Below are positions 55,190-63,817 of a stretch of DNA of 64,000 nucleotides, in pieces. The notes beneath the pieces are model-generated. The model worked only from the letters and a program-made list of their open reading frames with translations. It did no database searches and had not been told where the DNA came from. This stretch comes from Lachnospira sp. (GTDB lineage: Bacteria; Bacillota; Clostridia; Lachnospirales; Lachnospiraceae): NCBI GenBank assembly GCA_015057605.1, contig SVDX01000001.1, positions 1-64,000 of the forward strand. Reading direction: 5' to 3'. Both the position numbers and the translations under genes were made by a program. Position 1 is the first letter of the stretch. The number at the start of each line of letters is the position of its first letter.

Positions 55190-55465
55190 GTGCAGGATTT
55201 TGTTAAGGGCCAGATGGTAATGTCGAAGGCCGGACATGATAAAGATAATATTTATGTTATATCTTCTATAGAAGATGAATATTTATATTTAGTGGATGGA
55301 AGGTTAAGAAAGCTTACTAATCCAAAGAAAAAGAAAAAAATGCATGTTCAGCCGATTAACTATGTAGATACAAAGCTTAAAAGTAAATTTGATGCAAACG
55401 AAAATGTAATTAACGAAGAAATCAAATACGCAATTAAGCAATACACAATGTCAAGGGACTTATAG
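55190..55465 (+). CDS. KOW-domain RNA-binding protein
   Basis: This 91-residue protein is the KOW-like, L14e-type small RNA-binding protein often found between map and infA in Clostridia. The KOW-like part is [18 protein letters not shown], followed by a basic loop ([16 protein letters not shown]). The start is GTG at 55190, 4 bases after AGGTGA; a TTG 36 bases earlier overlaps map and lacks a site. Its role in the ribosome is not known; the name follows context and pattern. Confidence 0.82.
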   Translation: MQDFVKGQMVMSKAGHDKDNIYVISSIEDEYLYLVDGRLRKLTNPKKKKKMHVQPINYVDTKLKSKFDANENVINEEIKYAIKQYTMSRDL

Positions 55466-55476
55466 GAGGATTTAAA

Positions 55477-55695
55477 ATGTCAAAGGCAGATGTAATTGAA
55501 ATTGAAGGAACTGTAGTAGAAAAATTACCTAACGCTATGTTTCAAGTAGAGTTAGAAAATGGACATAAGGTATTAGCACACATCAGTGGTAAACTTCGTA
55601 TGAATTATATTAGAATTTTACCTGGTGATAAAGTAACAATTGAACTTTCTCCATATGATTTAACTAAAGGTAGAATTATTTGGAGAGATAAGTAA
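55477..55695 (+). CDS. infA: Translation initiation factor IF-1
   Basis: IF-1 (72 residues) is a single S1/OB-fold protein that blocks the A site during initiation. [39 protein letters not shown] and [12 protein letters not shown] are conserved. TAGGAGG precedes the ATG. A promoter lies after its stop, so rpmJ and the genes behind it can also be made separately. Confidence 0.98.
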   Translation: MSKADVIEIEGTVVEKLPNAMFQVELENGHKVLAHISGKLRMNYIRILPGDKVTIELSPYDLTKGRIIWRDK

Positions 55696-55738
55696 AATTT
55701 GAAAACAAAAAAGTTTTTAAATTTTTCCAAAGTTTTGC

Positions 55739-55768
55739 TTGAAATTATATATACTTGTGTGTTATAAT
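55739..55768 (+). promoter_or_regulatory. Internal promoter before rpmJ-rpsM
   Basis: TTGAAA at 55739-55744, 18-base spacer, perfect TATAAT at 55763-55768. Confidence 0.7.
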
Positions 55769-55802
55769 ACAGAGCGAACGTTTTCTGAAAGGAGGATTTA
55801 CT

Positions 55803-55916
55803 GTGAAAGTAAGATCATCAGTTAAACCAATTTGTGAAAAATGCAAGATCATTAAGAGAAAAGGAAGCATCAGAGTAATCTGTGAGAATCCTAAACACAA
55901 GCAAAGACAAGGTTAA
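55803..55916 (+). CDS. rpmJ: 50S ribosomal protein L36
   Basis: L36 (37 residues) starts with GTG at 55803 after AAAGGAGG. It reads [20 protein letters not shown] and then [17 protein letters not shown], so the zinc ligands (three Cys and one His) are all present. Its short length hides it from simple gene searches. It lies between infA and rpsM in the usual order. Confidence 0.96.
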   Translation: MKVRSSVKPICEKCKIIKRKGSIRVICENPKHKQRQG

Positions 55917-55933
55917 TTAATACCTGTCAACAA

Positions 55934-56060
55934 CCACGAATAGCGAAGAACAAAGGGTGAAGTGCGCTTGCAATTCACTATTTCGATTGTTCAAGTGGTT
56001 CTATGTTATGCGGCTGCAGTAATGAACCACCAGGCACTGTGGAAACATGCTAGGTTCATT
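55934..56060 (+). ncRNA. Structured intergenic RNA between rpmJ and rpsM
   Basis: A 273-base gap has two clear structures. The first is a long hairpin: CCAC (55934-55937) with GTGG (55995-55998), GAACAA (55948-55953) with TTGTTC (55987-55992), and GTGAA (55957-55961) with TTCAC (55974-55978). The second is AATGAACC (56021-56028) with GGTTCATT (56053-56060). No gene is found here. It could be a leader bound by a ribosomal protein such as S13 or S4; this is inference. Confidence 0.6.
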
Positions 56061-56189
56061 GCTATTAAATAAAAAGAAACAATTAACAGAAGCATTTTAG
56101 AAGTATGTACATCATTCCAAACATCACGAAAGTGGTGAGTTACATATATATATTATGCTCAAAATTAACTAATGGAGGTGTAAGTGCAC

Positions 56190-56558
56190 ATGGCTCGTAT
56201 CGCTGGTGTAGATTTACCAAGAGAAAAACGTGTTGAAATCGGTCTTACTTATATCTATGGTATTGGTAGAGTAAGTTCTAATCGTATTTTAGCTGAGGCT
56301 AATGTTAATCCTGACACACGTGTTAGAGACTTAACAGATGAAGAAGTAGCTAGAATCCGTGACGTTATTGACGCAAGTCAAACAGTAGAAGGTGATTTAA
56401 GAAGAGAAATCGCTCTCAACATTAAGAGATTACAAGAAATCGGATGCTACAGAGGCATTCGTCACAGAAAAGGACTTCCAGTTAGAGGTCAAAAAACAAA
56501 GACTAATGCGAGAACTCGCAAGGGTCCAAAGAAAACAGTTGCAAATAAGAAGAAATAA
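56190..56558 (+). CDS. rpsM: 30S ribosomal protein S13
   Basis: S13 (122 residues) is a head protein that contacts the P-site t[37 protein letters not shown] and the basic end [15 protein letters not shown] are typical. The start is set at ATG 56190; a GTG at 56184 has better spacing to GGAGG (5 against 11 bases) and would add Met-His, so the exact start is uncertain. Confidence 0.96.
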   Translation: MARIAGVDLPREKRVEIGLTYIYGIGRVSSNRILAEANVNPDTRVRDLTDEEVARIRDVIDASQTVEGDLRREIALNIKRLQEIGCYRGIRHRKGLPVRGQKTKTNARTRKGPKKTVANKKK

Positions 56559-56597
56559 CCCAATTTAGGGAACCCATAAGGGAGGTTAGTTTAGAAA

Positions 56598-56993
56598 ATG
56601 GCTAAAAAAGTTACAAAAAAAGTGACAAAGAAGCGTGTGAAGAAAAACGTTGAACGCGGACAAGCACACATTCAATCATCTTTCAATAATACAATCGTTA
56701 CATTGACAGATCTTGAAGGTAACGCATTATCATGGGCAAGTGCTGGTGGTCTAGGATTTAGAGGTTCAAAGAAATCTACTCCTTATGCAGCTCAGATGGC
56801 AGCAGAAACTGCTACTAAGGCAGCTTTAATACACGGTTTAAAATCAGTAGATGTTATGGTTAAGGGACCAGGCTCAGGAAGAGAAGCAGCAATTCGTGCG
56901 CTTCAAGCTTGTGGTCTTGAAGTAACAAGCATCAAGGACGTAACTCCAGTTCCACATAACGGATGCCGTCCACCAAAACGCAGAAGAGTCTAA
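56598..56993 (+). CDS. rpsK: 30S ribosomal protein S11
   Basis: S11 (131 residues) lies in the platform. [38 protein letters not shown] and the end [15 protein letters not shown] are diagnostic. The basic start [20 protein letters not shown] has a repeated VTKK. GGAGG is 12 bases from the ATG, somewhat far. It is followed by rpsD after 19 bases. Confidence 0.98.
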   Translation: MAKKVTKKVTKKRVKKNVERGQAHIQSSFNNTIVTLTDLEGNALSWASAGGLGFRGSKKSTPYAAQMAAETATKAALIHGLKSVDVMVKGPGSGREAAIRALQACGLEVTSIKDVTPVPHNGCRPPKRRRV

Positions 56994-57012
56994 TTAGGAG
57001 GTGTAATTAAAG

Positions 57013-57606
57013 ATGGCTATTAATAGAGTTCCTGTTCTTAAAAGATGTAGATCACTTGGATTAGATCCAATTTACTTAGGAATAGATAAGAAGTCAAACA
57101 GACAATCAAGCAGAGCCGGCAAGAAGATGAGCGAATACGGTATTCAGCTTAGAGAAAAGCAAAAAGCTAAGTTCATCTACGGCGTATTAGAAAAGCCTTT
57201 CAGAAATTATTACAAGAAGGCTGAAAAGATGCAAGGTATGACTGGTGAAAACTTAATGATTTTACTTGAGTCAAGACTTGATAACGTAGTATTTAGATTA
57301 GGACTTGCAAGAACAAGAAAAGAAGCAAGACAAATCGTTGATCATAAGCATGTATTAGTAAATGGTAAATGTGTTAACATTCCATCATATTTAATTAAGG
57401 CTGGTGATGTTATTGAAATCAGAGAGAAGTCAAAGGATTCTCAAAGATACAAGGACATTTTAGAAGCTACTAACGGTAGAATTTCACCAGAATGGTTAGA
57501 TGCTGACAAAGAAAATCTTAAGGGTAGCGTTAAGGCTTTACCTACAAGAGAAGTTATTGATGTACCAGTTGACGAAATGCTTATCGTCGAATTGTATTCA
57601 AAATAA
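57013..57606 (+). CDS. rpsD: 30S ribosomal protein S4
   Basis: S4 (197 residues) starts 16S assembly. The S4 RNA-binding domain reads [20 protein letters not shown] and [20 protein letters not shown]. The N-terminus lacks the four-Cys zinc motif and is the zinc-free form. It lies between rpsK and rpoA. In B. subtilis rpsD is elsewhere, but here it is inside the alpha operon as in most Clostridia. Confidence 0.97.
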   Translation: MAINRVPVLKRCRSLGLDPIYLGIDKKSNRQSSRAGKKMSEYGIQLREKQKAKFIYGVLEKPFRNYYKKAEKMQGMTGENLMILLESRLDNVVFRLGLARTRKEARQIVDHKHVLVNGKCVNIPSYLIKAGDVIEIREKSKDSQRYKDILEATNGRISPEWLDADKENLKGSVKALPTREVIDVPVDEMLIVELYSK

Positions 57607-57648
57607 TCCGTAAGGATTAACCATACCCAATGAAGGAGGGGCTTTATA

Positions 57649-58608
57649 GTGTTCGATTTTGAAAAACCCAAAATTGAGATTGAAGAGATCTCTGAAGATA
57701 AGAAGTATGGAAGATTTGTTGTAGAACCACTTGAAAGAGGTTATGGTACAACATTAGGTAATTCATTAAGAAGAATTATGTTATCTTCTCTACCAGGTGC
57801 AGCGGTTAGTCAAATTAAGATTGATGGTGTAGCACATGAATTTAGTTCAATACCTGGTGTTAAGGAAGATGTTACTGAAATCATTATGAATATTAAGAAT
57901 TTATCAATTAAGCATACTGGAGAATCAGATGAACCTGTAGTTGCTTTCATTGAAGCTTCAGGCGAAGGTGTAGTAACAGCAGCAGACATCAAGACAAACT
58001 CAGATGTAGAAATTCTTAACAAGGATTTAGTAATTGCAACACTTAATGGAGGTACAGACTGTAAGTTAAATGCTGAATTGACAATAACAAAGGGTCGTGG
58101 CTATATTAGCTCAGACAAGAATAAGACTGAAGGTCAGTCAAAGGACGTTATTGCAATCGATTCAATTTATACACCTGTAGAACGTGTTAATTTAACAGTT
58201 CAGAATACTCGTGTAGGTCAGACAACTGACTACGACAAACTTACATTAGATGTATATACAAATGGTACTTTATGTCCTGATGAAGCTGTAAGTTTAGCAG
58301 CTAAGGTATTAAGTGAGCATTTATCATTATTTATCAACCTTTCAGAAGCTGGCCAGTTAGCTGACGTTATGAATGATGGTAAGAAGGATGAAACAGCTAA
58401 GATATTTAATACAAGCATCGATGATTTAGAGTTATCAGTTCGTTCGTACAACTGCTTAAAGAGAGCAGGCATCAATACAGTTGCAGAATTATGTGATAAG
58501 ACATCTGAAGATATGATGAAGGTTAGAAACCTTGGACGTAAGTCACTTGAAGAAGTACTTGCTAAGTTAAATGAATTAGGCTTATCACTTAAGAATTCAG
58601 AAGACTAA
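57649..58608 (+). CDS. rpoA: DNA-directed RNA polymerase subunit alpha
   Basis: RpoA (319 residues) starts with GTG at 57649 after GAAGGAGG. The N-domain for dimerisation has [20 protein letters not shown] and the C-domain has [19 protein letters not shown], which binds UP elements and activators. Both are complete. Its partners RpoB and RpoC are at 12458 and 16323. rplQ follows about 100 bases later. Confidence 0.98.
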   Translation: MFDFEKPKIEIEEISEDKKYGRFVVEPLERGYGTTLGNSLRRIMLSSLPGAAVSQIKIDGVAHEFSSIPGVKEDVTEIIMNIKNLSIKHTGESDEPVVAFIEASGEGVVTAADIKTNSDVEILNKDLVIATLNGGTDCKLNAELTITKGRGYISSDKNKTEGQSKDVIAIDSIYTPVERVNLTVQNTRVGQTTDYDKLTLDVYTNGTLCPDEAVSLAAKVLSEHLSLFINLSEAGQLADVMNDGKKDETAKIFNTSIDDLELSVRSYNCLKRAGINTVAELCDKTSEDMMKVRNLGRKSLEEVLAKLNELGLSLKNSED

Positions 58609-58704
58609 TACTTCTGATATGTTACAATTTATGGAATAAAAGCACATATTTAGTAAGACCAAAGAAGCATAGGTATGTGTTCCACAAATGGAGGTAAATT
58701 TAAA

Positions 58705-59241
58705 ATGGCAAAATATAGAAAGCTTGGTAGAACAGCAAGCCAAAGAAAAGCATTAATTAGAAATCAGGTTACAGCTTTAATTAACAATGGTAAGATTGTT
58801 ACAACAGAAGCAAAGGCTAAAGAAATCCGTAAGGTTGCTGAAGGTCTTATCGCTTTAGCTGTAAAGGAAAAAGACAATTTCGAAACTGTTACAGTAACAG
58901 CTAAGGTAGCTCGTAAAGACAAAGATGGTAAGAGAGTTAAGGAAGTTGTTGACGGTAAGAAGGTTACAGTTTACGATTCAGTTGAAAAGACAATTAAGAA
59001 GGATATGCCTTCACGTCTTCATGCCAGAAGACAGATGCTTCAAGTACTTTACTCAGTAAAGGAAGTTCCAACAGAAGCAGCTGGCAAGAAGAAAGGAACT
59101 AAGGAAGTTGATTTAGTTGCTAAGTTATTCGAAGAAATCGCACCAAAGTATGTAGGTAGAAATGGTGGTTACACAAGAATAGTAAAGATCGGCCAACGTA
59201 AGGGCGATGCAGCTATGGAAGTAGTTCTTGAATTAGTATAA
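58705..59241 (+). CDS. rplQ: 50S ribosomal protein L17, enlarged form
   Basis: L17 lies near the exit tunnel. The core is normal (RKLGRTASQRKALIRNQVTA, VTTEAKAKEIRKVAEGLI, and the end GGYTRIVKIGQRKGDAAMEV). At 178 residues it is much longer than the usual 115-130, because of an insertion of about 50 residues in the middle (ARKDKDGKRVKEVVDGKKV and beyond). This form is seen in Lachnospiraceae. The start at 58705 follows TGGAGG; an upstream ATG at 58675 is rejected. A strong terminator follows. Confidence 0.97.
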   Translation: MAKYRKLGRTASQRKALIRNQVTALINNGKIVTTEAKAKEIRKVAEGLIALAVKEKDNFETVTVTAKVARKDKDGKRVKEVVDGKKVTVYDSVEKTIKKDMPSRLHARRQMLQVLYSVKEVPTEAAGKKKGTKEVDLVAKLFEEIAPKYVGRNGGYTRIVKIGQRKGDAAMEVVLELV

Positions 59242-59252
59242 TAATAGATAAT

Positions 59253-59284
59253 AACCCTCACTTTTTAGTGAGGGTTGTTTTTGC
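59253..59284 (+). terminator. Terminator after rplQ
   Basis: AACCCTCACT (59253-59262) and AGTGAGGGTT (59267-59276) make a perfect 10-bp stem with a TTTT loop and a T-run after it. Confidence 0.93.
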
Positions 59285-59306
59285 TAAAGTAGAAAAATGA
59301 GGCATA

Positions 59307-59339
59307 TGATTTTATCGCTCTGATGAGCCGATAAAATCA
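59307..59339. repeat. Inverted repeat before ecfA1
   Basis: TGATTTTATCG (59307-59317) and CGATAAAATCA (59329-59339) pair, and CTC/GAG inside extends the stem by three pairs with one bulged C. There is no T-run, so its role, if any, is probably regulatory for the ECF genes. Confidence 0.6.
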
Positions 59340-59375
59340 ATTAAAAATATGTGGCGCTCCGAAAGAGAGGTAATT

Positions 59376-60227
59376 ATGTCTATAATCAAAGCCGATAAGC
59401 TTACATTTGAATATATACAAAGAGATGAAGATGATAATGTTTCTGGCATAAATGTTGCGGTGGATAATGTGACATTTAATATAGAACCAGGCCAGTTTGT
59501 TGCTGTGTTAGGACATAACGGCTCAGGAAAATCTACTCTCGCTAAGCATATGAATGCTCTTTTGAAGCCAACAGAGGGCAAAATGTATGTAAATGGGATG
59601 GACACTACAGACAATGATAAGGAAACCGATATCAGAAGAACTGCAGGTATGGTATTTCAAAATCCAGACAATCAGATAATAGGTGTTGTTGTGGAAGAGG
59701 ATGTAGCATTTGGACCAGAAAACCTTGGTGTTCCTAAAAAAGAGATAATTAAGCGAGTAGAGGAAAGCTTAAAAGCAGTAGGAATGTATGAATTTAAAGA
59801 CTATTCTCCGAATAAACTTTCAGGAGGACAAAAGCAAAGAGTTGCAATAGCAGGAACACTTGCTATGCGACCAAAATGCATAGTCTTAGACGAACCGACA
59901 GCGATGCTTGATCCAAGCGGTCGTAAAGAGGTTATAGAGGCATTGCATAAGCTAAATAAAGAAGATAATATAACAATTATATTAATAACGCATTTTATGG
60001 TAGAAACCATAGACGCAGATAAAATATTTGTAATGGATAATGGAAAAATTGTGATGGAGGGCACGCCAAAGGAAATATTTTCACAGGTAGATAAGCTTAA
60101 AGAATATTCGCTTGACGTACCGCAGGTAACACAATTAGCATATGAATTGAGAAAAGAAGGAATTCCACTTCCAAATGGAATTCTTAGAATAGATGAGTTG
60201 GTGAAGGAATTATGTCGATTATCGTAG
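59376..60227 (+). CDS. ecfA1: Energy-coupling factor ATPase EcfA1
   Basis: EcfA1 (283 residues) is one of two ATPases of the energy-coupling factor module that drives vitamin uptake with exchangeable S components. Walker A is GHNGSGKST, the signature is LSGGQKQR, Walker B is [12 protein letters not shown], and the switch His is in ILITHFM. GAGAGGT precedes the ATG at 59376. The 3' end overlaps ecfA2 by 16 bases. No S-component gene is close, so this is a shared (group II) module. Confidence 0.96.
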   Translation: MSIIKADKLTFEYIQRDEDDNVSGINVAVDNVTFNIEPGQFVAVLGHNGSGKSTLAKHMNALLKPTEGKMYVNGMDTTDNDKETDIRRTAGMVFQNPDNQIIGVVVEEDVAFGPENLGVPKKEIIKRVEESLKAVGMYEFKDYSPNKLSGGQKQRVAIAGTLAMRPKCIVLDEPTAMLDPSGRKEVIEALHKLNKEDNITIILITHFMVETIDADKIFVMDNGKIVMEGTPKEIFSQVDKLKEYSLDVPQVTQLAYELRKEGIPLPNGILRIDELVKELCRLS

Positions 60228-61060
60228 ATAAAATAAGTTACGTATATGGCGCGGGTAGCGGATATGAGAAGCTTGCCTTAGATGGCATCAGCTTCGCTAT
60301 AGAGCGCGGAGAATTCATTGGACTAATCGGACACACCGGTTCGGGCAAATCGACGCTTATACAGCATTTAAACGGTCTTATTAAAGCCGATAAGGGTTCG
60401 ATATACTACAATGGACAGGATATATATGATAAAGATTACTCTTTGCCTAAGCTTAGAACAAAGGTAGGCTTAGTATTTCAATATCCGGAATACCAGCTGT
60501 TTGAAGAGACCGTATTTAAAGATGTATGCTACGGTCCAAGCAATTTAGGTCTTAGCCAAAAAGAAATTGAATTAAGAGCATTTGAGGCACTAAGACTTGT
60601 AGGTTTGCCAAATGAGCTTTATTATCAATCGCCATTTGAACTATCAGGTGGACAAAAGCGAAGAGTAGCAATAGCAAGCGTGCTTGCTATGAAACCTGAG
60701 GTGCTTATATTAGATGAACCAACGGCAGGCCTTGATCCTAAGGGAAGAGATGATATACTCGACCAGATTAAGAAAATGCACGAAGAAACCAATATGACAA
60801 TAATCCTTGTTTCACATAGCATGGAAGACATAGCAAAATATGTTAGCCGCATATTGGTTATGAACAAAGGAAAATTAATGTACGATGACAGTACAAGAAA
60901 TATATTTACTCATTACAAAGAGCTTGAAGAAATCAATCTTGCAGCTCCACAGATAACCTATGTAATGAACGAATTGAAAAAATGTGGTATGCCGGTGGAT
61001 ACTGCGGCTATGACAGTAGAAGAGGCAAAGGAAAGCATACTAAAAGCATTGAGAAAATAA
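60212..61060 (+). CDS. ecfA2: Energy-coupling factor ATPase EcfA2
   Basis: EcfA2 (282 residues) is the second ATPase. Walker A is GHTGSGKST, the signature is LSGGQKRR, Walker B is [12 protein letters not shown], and the switch His is in ILVSHSMED. Both ATPases have complete active sites, and the pair forms a heterodimer under EcfT. The start lies inside the end of ecfA1, so translation is coupled. ecfT follows after 12 bases. Confidence 0.96.
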   Translation: MSIIVDKISYVYGAGSGYEKLALDGISFAIERGEFIGLIGHTGSGKSTLIQHLNGLIKADKGSIYYNGQDIYDKDYSLPKLRTKVGLVFQYPEYQLFEETVFKDVCYGPSNLGLSQKEIELRAFEALRLVGLPNELYYQSPFELSGGQKRRVAIASVLAMKPEVLILDEPTAGLDPKGRDDILDQIKKMHEETNMTIILVSHSMEDIAKYVSRILVMNKGKLMYDDSTRNIFTHYKELEEINLAAPQITYVMNELKKCGMPVDTAAMTVEEAKESILKALRK

Positions 61061-61072
61061 AAGGTGAGATGA

Positions 61073-61873
61073 ATGTTAAGAGATATTACGTTAGGACAAT
61101 ATTATCCAGCTAATTCCATACTTCATAAGCTTGACCCGAGAGTAAAGCTTGCAGGAACAGTAATATTTATAATCGCACTGTTCGCCGGAAGAACACCATT
61201 TGTGTATCTTATGGCAACAGCATTTTTGATATCTGTAATAAAGCTCTCAAAAGTTCCGTTTAAATTTATTGTAAGAGGCTTAAAGACGATAGTAATACTT
61301 TTGATTATTACATCAATGTTTAATGTATTTATGACGGATGGGCAGGTAGTCTTTAAGATATGGAAGCTAAAGGCAACCAAGGAAGGTCTTATACTGGCAT
61401 TTTATATGTCGATACGCTTGATTTACTTCATAATGGGCTCATCATTAATGACATTTACAACAACGCCAAATAACCTTACAGATGGGCTTGAAAAGGCGCT
61501 GGGATTCCTAAAAATAATAAAGGTTCCAGTCCATGAGATAGCCATGATGATGTCGATAGCATTGCGTTTTATACCAATACTTGTTGAAGAAACCGACAAA
61601 ATAATGAAGGCGCAGATGGCAAGAGGTGCTGATTTTGAAAATGGAAATCTTGTAAAAAGAGTAAAATCAATGGTTCCACTGCTTGTTCCACTCTTGATTT
61701 CAGCAGTAAGAAGAGCAAATGATTTAGCAAATGCGATGGAAGCAAGATGCTATATAGGTGGTAAGGGCAGAACCAAAATGAAGCCTCTAAAATACCACAG
61801 CCGCGATTATATCGCATATTTGATACTGATAATATATTTGGTTGCAGTTTATGCAGGAAAGAATTTGATATAA
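61073..61873 (+). CDS. ecfT: Energy-coupling factor transmembrane protein EcfT
   Basis: EcfT (266 residues) is the membrane scaffold joining the ATPases with S components. It has about six hydrophobic segments and two cytoplasmic coupling motifs, QMARGADFENGN and MEARCYIGGKGRT, in the usual places. AAGGTGAGA precedes the ATG. Its stop overlaps the truA start by one base (TAATG). The module truA-rplM-rpsI behind it is the standard Firmicutes order. Confidence 0.95.
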   Translation: MLRDITLGQYYPANSILHKLDPRVKLAGTVIFIIALFAGRTPFVYLMATAFLISVIKLSKVPFKFIVRGLKTIVILLIITSMFNVFMTDGQVVFKIWKLKATKEGLILAFYMSIRLIYFIMGSSLMTFTTTPNNLTDGLEKALGFLKIIKVPVHEIAMMMSIALRFIPILVEETDKIMKAQMARGADFENGNLVKRVKSMVPLLVPLLISAVRRANDLANAMEARCYIGGKGRTKMKPLKYHSRDYIAYLILIIYLVAVYAGKNLI

Positions 61874-62613
61874 TGAAAAGAGTAATGTTAACAGTTGCAT
61901 ACGACGGTACGGCTTACAGTGGCTGGCAAAGACAGAATAACGCGCCAACAATCGAGGGCGTTTTAAATGAGCATCTTTCAGATATAGAGGGTTGCAACAT
62001 TGAGGTTATAGGCGCAAGCAGAACCGATGCCGGCGTACACGCAATGGGAAATGTAGCAGTATTTGATTCGATTAGCGAAATACCTGCACACGCATACGTC
62101 TACATTTTAAATCAAAGACTTCCAAAAGACATTGTGATACGAGACTCAAAGGAAGTACCGTTAGATTTTCATCCAAGAAAATGCGAAACCATAAAGACAT
62201 ATGAGTATAACATTTACAATGACACATTTCCTATGCCAACCAAGCGTTTAGGCACATATTTTTGTAGCAAAGAGCTTGATGTGGAGCAAATGAACATAGC
62301 GGCAGCATATTTGATAGGCGAGCATGATTTTAAGAGCTTCTGTTGCGTTAGAACACAGGCAGAAAGCACCGTTAGAACCATTTATGATATAAAAGTAACA
62401 AAAACAGATAAAACCATAACCATCCGCGTTAAAGGAAACGGATTTCTCTACAATATGGTGCGAATAATCGCAGGCACCCTTATAAAGGTTGGTAGCGGCC
62501 AATATAAGCCAGAGCACGTAAAAGAAATGCTTGAAAAATGCGATAGAACAGTAGCGGGCCCGACAGCGCCGCCAGAGGGTCTCACCCTTGTGGAAATATA
62601 CTATAAAATGTAG
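61873..62613 (+). CDS. truA: tRNA pseudouridine synthase A
   Basis: TruA (246 residues) makes pseudouridine at positions 38-40 of tRNA anticodon arms. The catalytic Asp lies in GASRTDAGVHAMGNV near residue 57. MLTVAYDGTAYSGWQRQ at the start and GFLYNMVRIIAGTLIKVG near the end are family signatures. The start overlaps ecfT by one base. Length is normal. Confidence 0.97.
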   Translation: MKRVMLTVAYDGTAYSGWQRQNNAPTIEGVLNEHLSDIEGCNIEVIGASRTDAGVHAMGNVAVFDSISEIPAHAYVYILNQRLPKDIVIRDSKEVPLDFHPRKCETIKTYEYNIYNDTFPMPTKRLGTYFCSKELDVEQMNIAAAYLIGEHDFKSFCCVRTQAESTVRTIYDIKVTKTDKTITIRVKGNGFLYNMVRIIAGTLIKVGSGQYKPEHVKEMLEKCDRTVAGPTAPPEGLTLVEIYYKM

Positions 62614-62633
62614 AAAAAACCTAAAAAAATCCC

Positions 62634-62662
62634 TTGACATGTGGATAACATTATAATATAAT
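62634..62662 (+). promoter_or_regulatory. Promoter of rplM-rpsI
   Basis: TTGACA at 62634-62639, 17-base spacer, TATAAT at 62657-62662 (a second TATAAT at 62652 is too close). It is about 100 bases from the start codon. Confidence 0.9.
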
Positions 62663-62669
62663 AGTTAAC

Positions 62670-62725
62670 TGTGACAGATTGGGAAAAAATGTTTGAGCCA
62701 AAGCCCCGGTTAGAACATTTTAGCA
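62670..62725 (+). promoter_or_regulatory. Candidate L13 leader
   Basis: AAAATGTT (62686-62693) pairs with AACATTTT (62714-62721) around a loop with GAGCCAAAGCCCCGGTT. An L13 autoregulatory leader at this place is known in Firmicutes; the match here is by position and general shape only. Confidence 0.45.
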
Positions 62726-62765
62726 TAAATCATTAAGTAACATATTTAAATCAGGAGGTAAACCA

Positions 62766-63194
62766 ATGAATACATTCATGGCTAGTGAATCATCAATTGA
62801 AAGAAAATGGTATGTAGTTGACGCTACAGGATATACATTAGGTCGTTTAGCATCTCAGGTTGCTAGCGTATTAAGAGGTAAGAACAAGCCTACTTATACA
62901 CCACATATGGATTGTGGCGATTTCGTTATCGTAATCAACGCTGACAAGGTTAAAGTGTCAGGTAAGAAGATGGCACAAAAGATTTATTACAATCACTCAG
63001 ATTACGTAGGTGGTATGAGAGAAACAACACTTGCAGAAATGATGGCAAAGAAACCTGAAAGAGTAATTGAACTTGCTGTTAAGGGTATGCTTCCAAAAGG
63101 ACCTTTAGGAAGACAAATGTACACAAAGCTTAACGTATACGCTGGTGCAGAGCATCCACACGCTGCTCAAAAGCCAGAAGTATTAACATTTTAA
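62766..63194 (+). CDS. rplM: 50S ribosomal protein L13
   Basis: L13 (142 residues) is an early assembly protein. [38 protein letters not shown] and [20 protein letters not shown] are conserved. AGGAGGT precedes the ATG at 62766; a second Met at residue 5 is less well placed. rpsI follows after 24 bases. Confidence 0.98.
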   Translation: MNTFMASESSIERKWYVVDATGYTLGRLASQVASVLRGKNKPTYTPHMDCGDFVIVINADKVKVSGKKMAQKIYYNHSDYVGGMRETTLAEMMAKKPERVIELAVKGMLPKGPLGRQMYTKLNVYAGAEHPHAAQKPEVLTF

Positions 63195-63218
63195 TTAAAG
63201 GTATAGGAGGACAAAACA

Positions 63219-63626
63219 GTGGCTAAGAAGAGTAACGCAAAAGCAAAGTTCTACGGAACAGGTAGAAGAAAAAGCAGTATTGCAAGAGTATATTTAGTAC
63301 CTGGTACAGGTAACATTACAATAAACAAGAGAAGCATGGATGAGTACTTCGGTTTAGAAACATTAAAGGTTATCGTTCGTCAACCTTTAGTTGCTACAGA
63401 AACACTTGACAAGTACGATGTTCTTGTAAACGTTCACGGTGGTGGATTTACAGGACAGGCTGGTGCTATCAGACACGGTATCTCAAGAGCATTATTACAA
63501 GTAGATGCTGAATACCGTCCAACATTAAAGAAAGCTGGTTTCTTAACAAGAGATCCAAGAATGAAGGAAAGAAAGAAATACGGCTTAAAGGCTGCGAGAA
63601 GAGCACCACAGTTTTCAAAGAGATAA
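63219..63626 (+). CDS. rpsI: 30S ribosomal protein S9
   Basis: S9 (135 residues) has a C-terminal tail reaching the P-site tRNA. It starts with GTG at 63219 after [41 protein letters not shown] and the end [16 protein letters not shown] are typical, including the final Lys-Arg. A terminator follows within 30 bases. Confidence 0.98.
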   Translation: MAKKSNAKAKFYGTGRRKSSIARVYLVPGTGNITINKRSMDEYFGLETLKVIVRQPLVATETLDKYDVLVNVHGGGFTGQAGAIRHGISRALLQVDAEYRPTLKKAGFLTRDPRMKERKKYGLKAARRAPQFSKR

Positions 63627-63637
63627 GAATTACTTGC

Positions 63638-63702
63638 GAATTGCAATATATGGAAAGAACTCCCAAGTTTACTTGTGGAGTTCTTTTTATATGTTGCAAT
63701 TC
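63638..63702. terminator. Terminator after rpsI inside a larger palindrome
   Basis: AAAGAACTCC (63654-63663) and GGAGTTCTTT (63677-63686) pair, with an inner CAAG/CTTG stem, and a T-run follows. Outside this, GAATTGCAATATAT and ATATGTTGCAATTC pair with one mismatch, so the whole 65-base stretch is one long palindrome. Confidence 0.85.
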
Positions 63703-63707
63703 ATTAG

Positions 63708-63764
63708 AATACAAGAAATGATGAGCAAGACACGAAGTGTCTGCGAATTGTTTCTTGTATTTTT
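63708..63764. repeat. Nested inverted repeat
   Basis: AATACAAGAAA (63708-63718) pairs with TTTCTTGTATT (63751-63761), and inside lies AGACAC-GAA-GTGTCT (63728-63742). A short T-run follows. It can act as a second terminator. Confidence 0.75.
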
Positions 63765-63817
63765 ACAGACATATGCCATAATATAAAAAAATTATACCCC
63801 TCAAGAAAGGTAAAACT

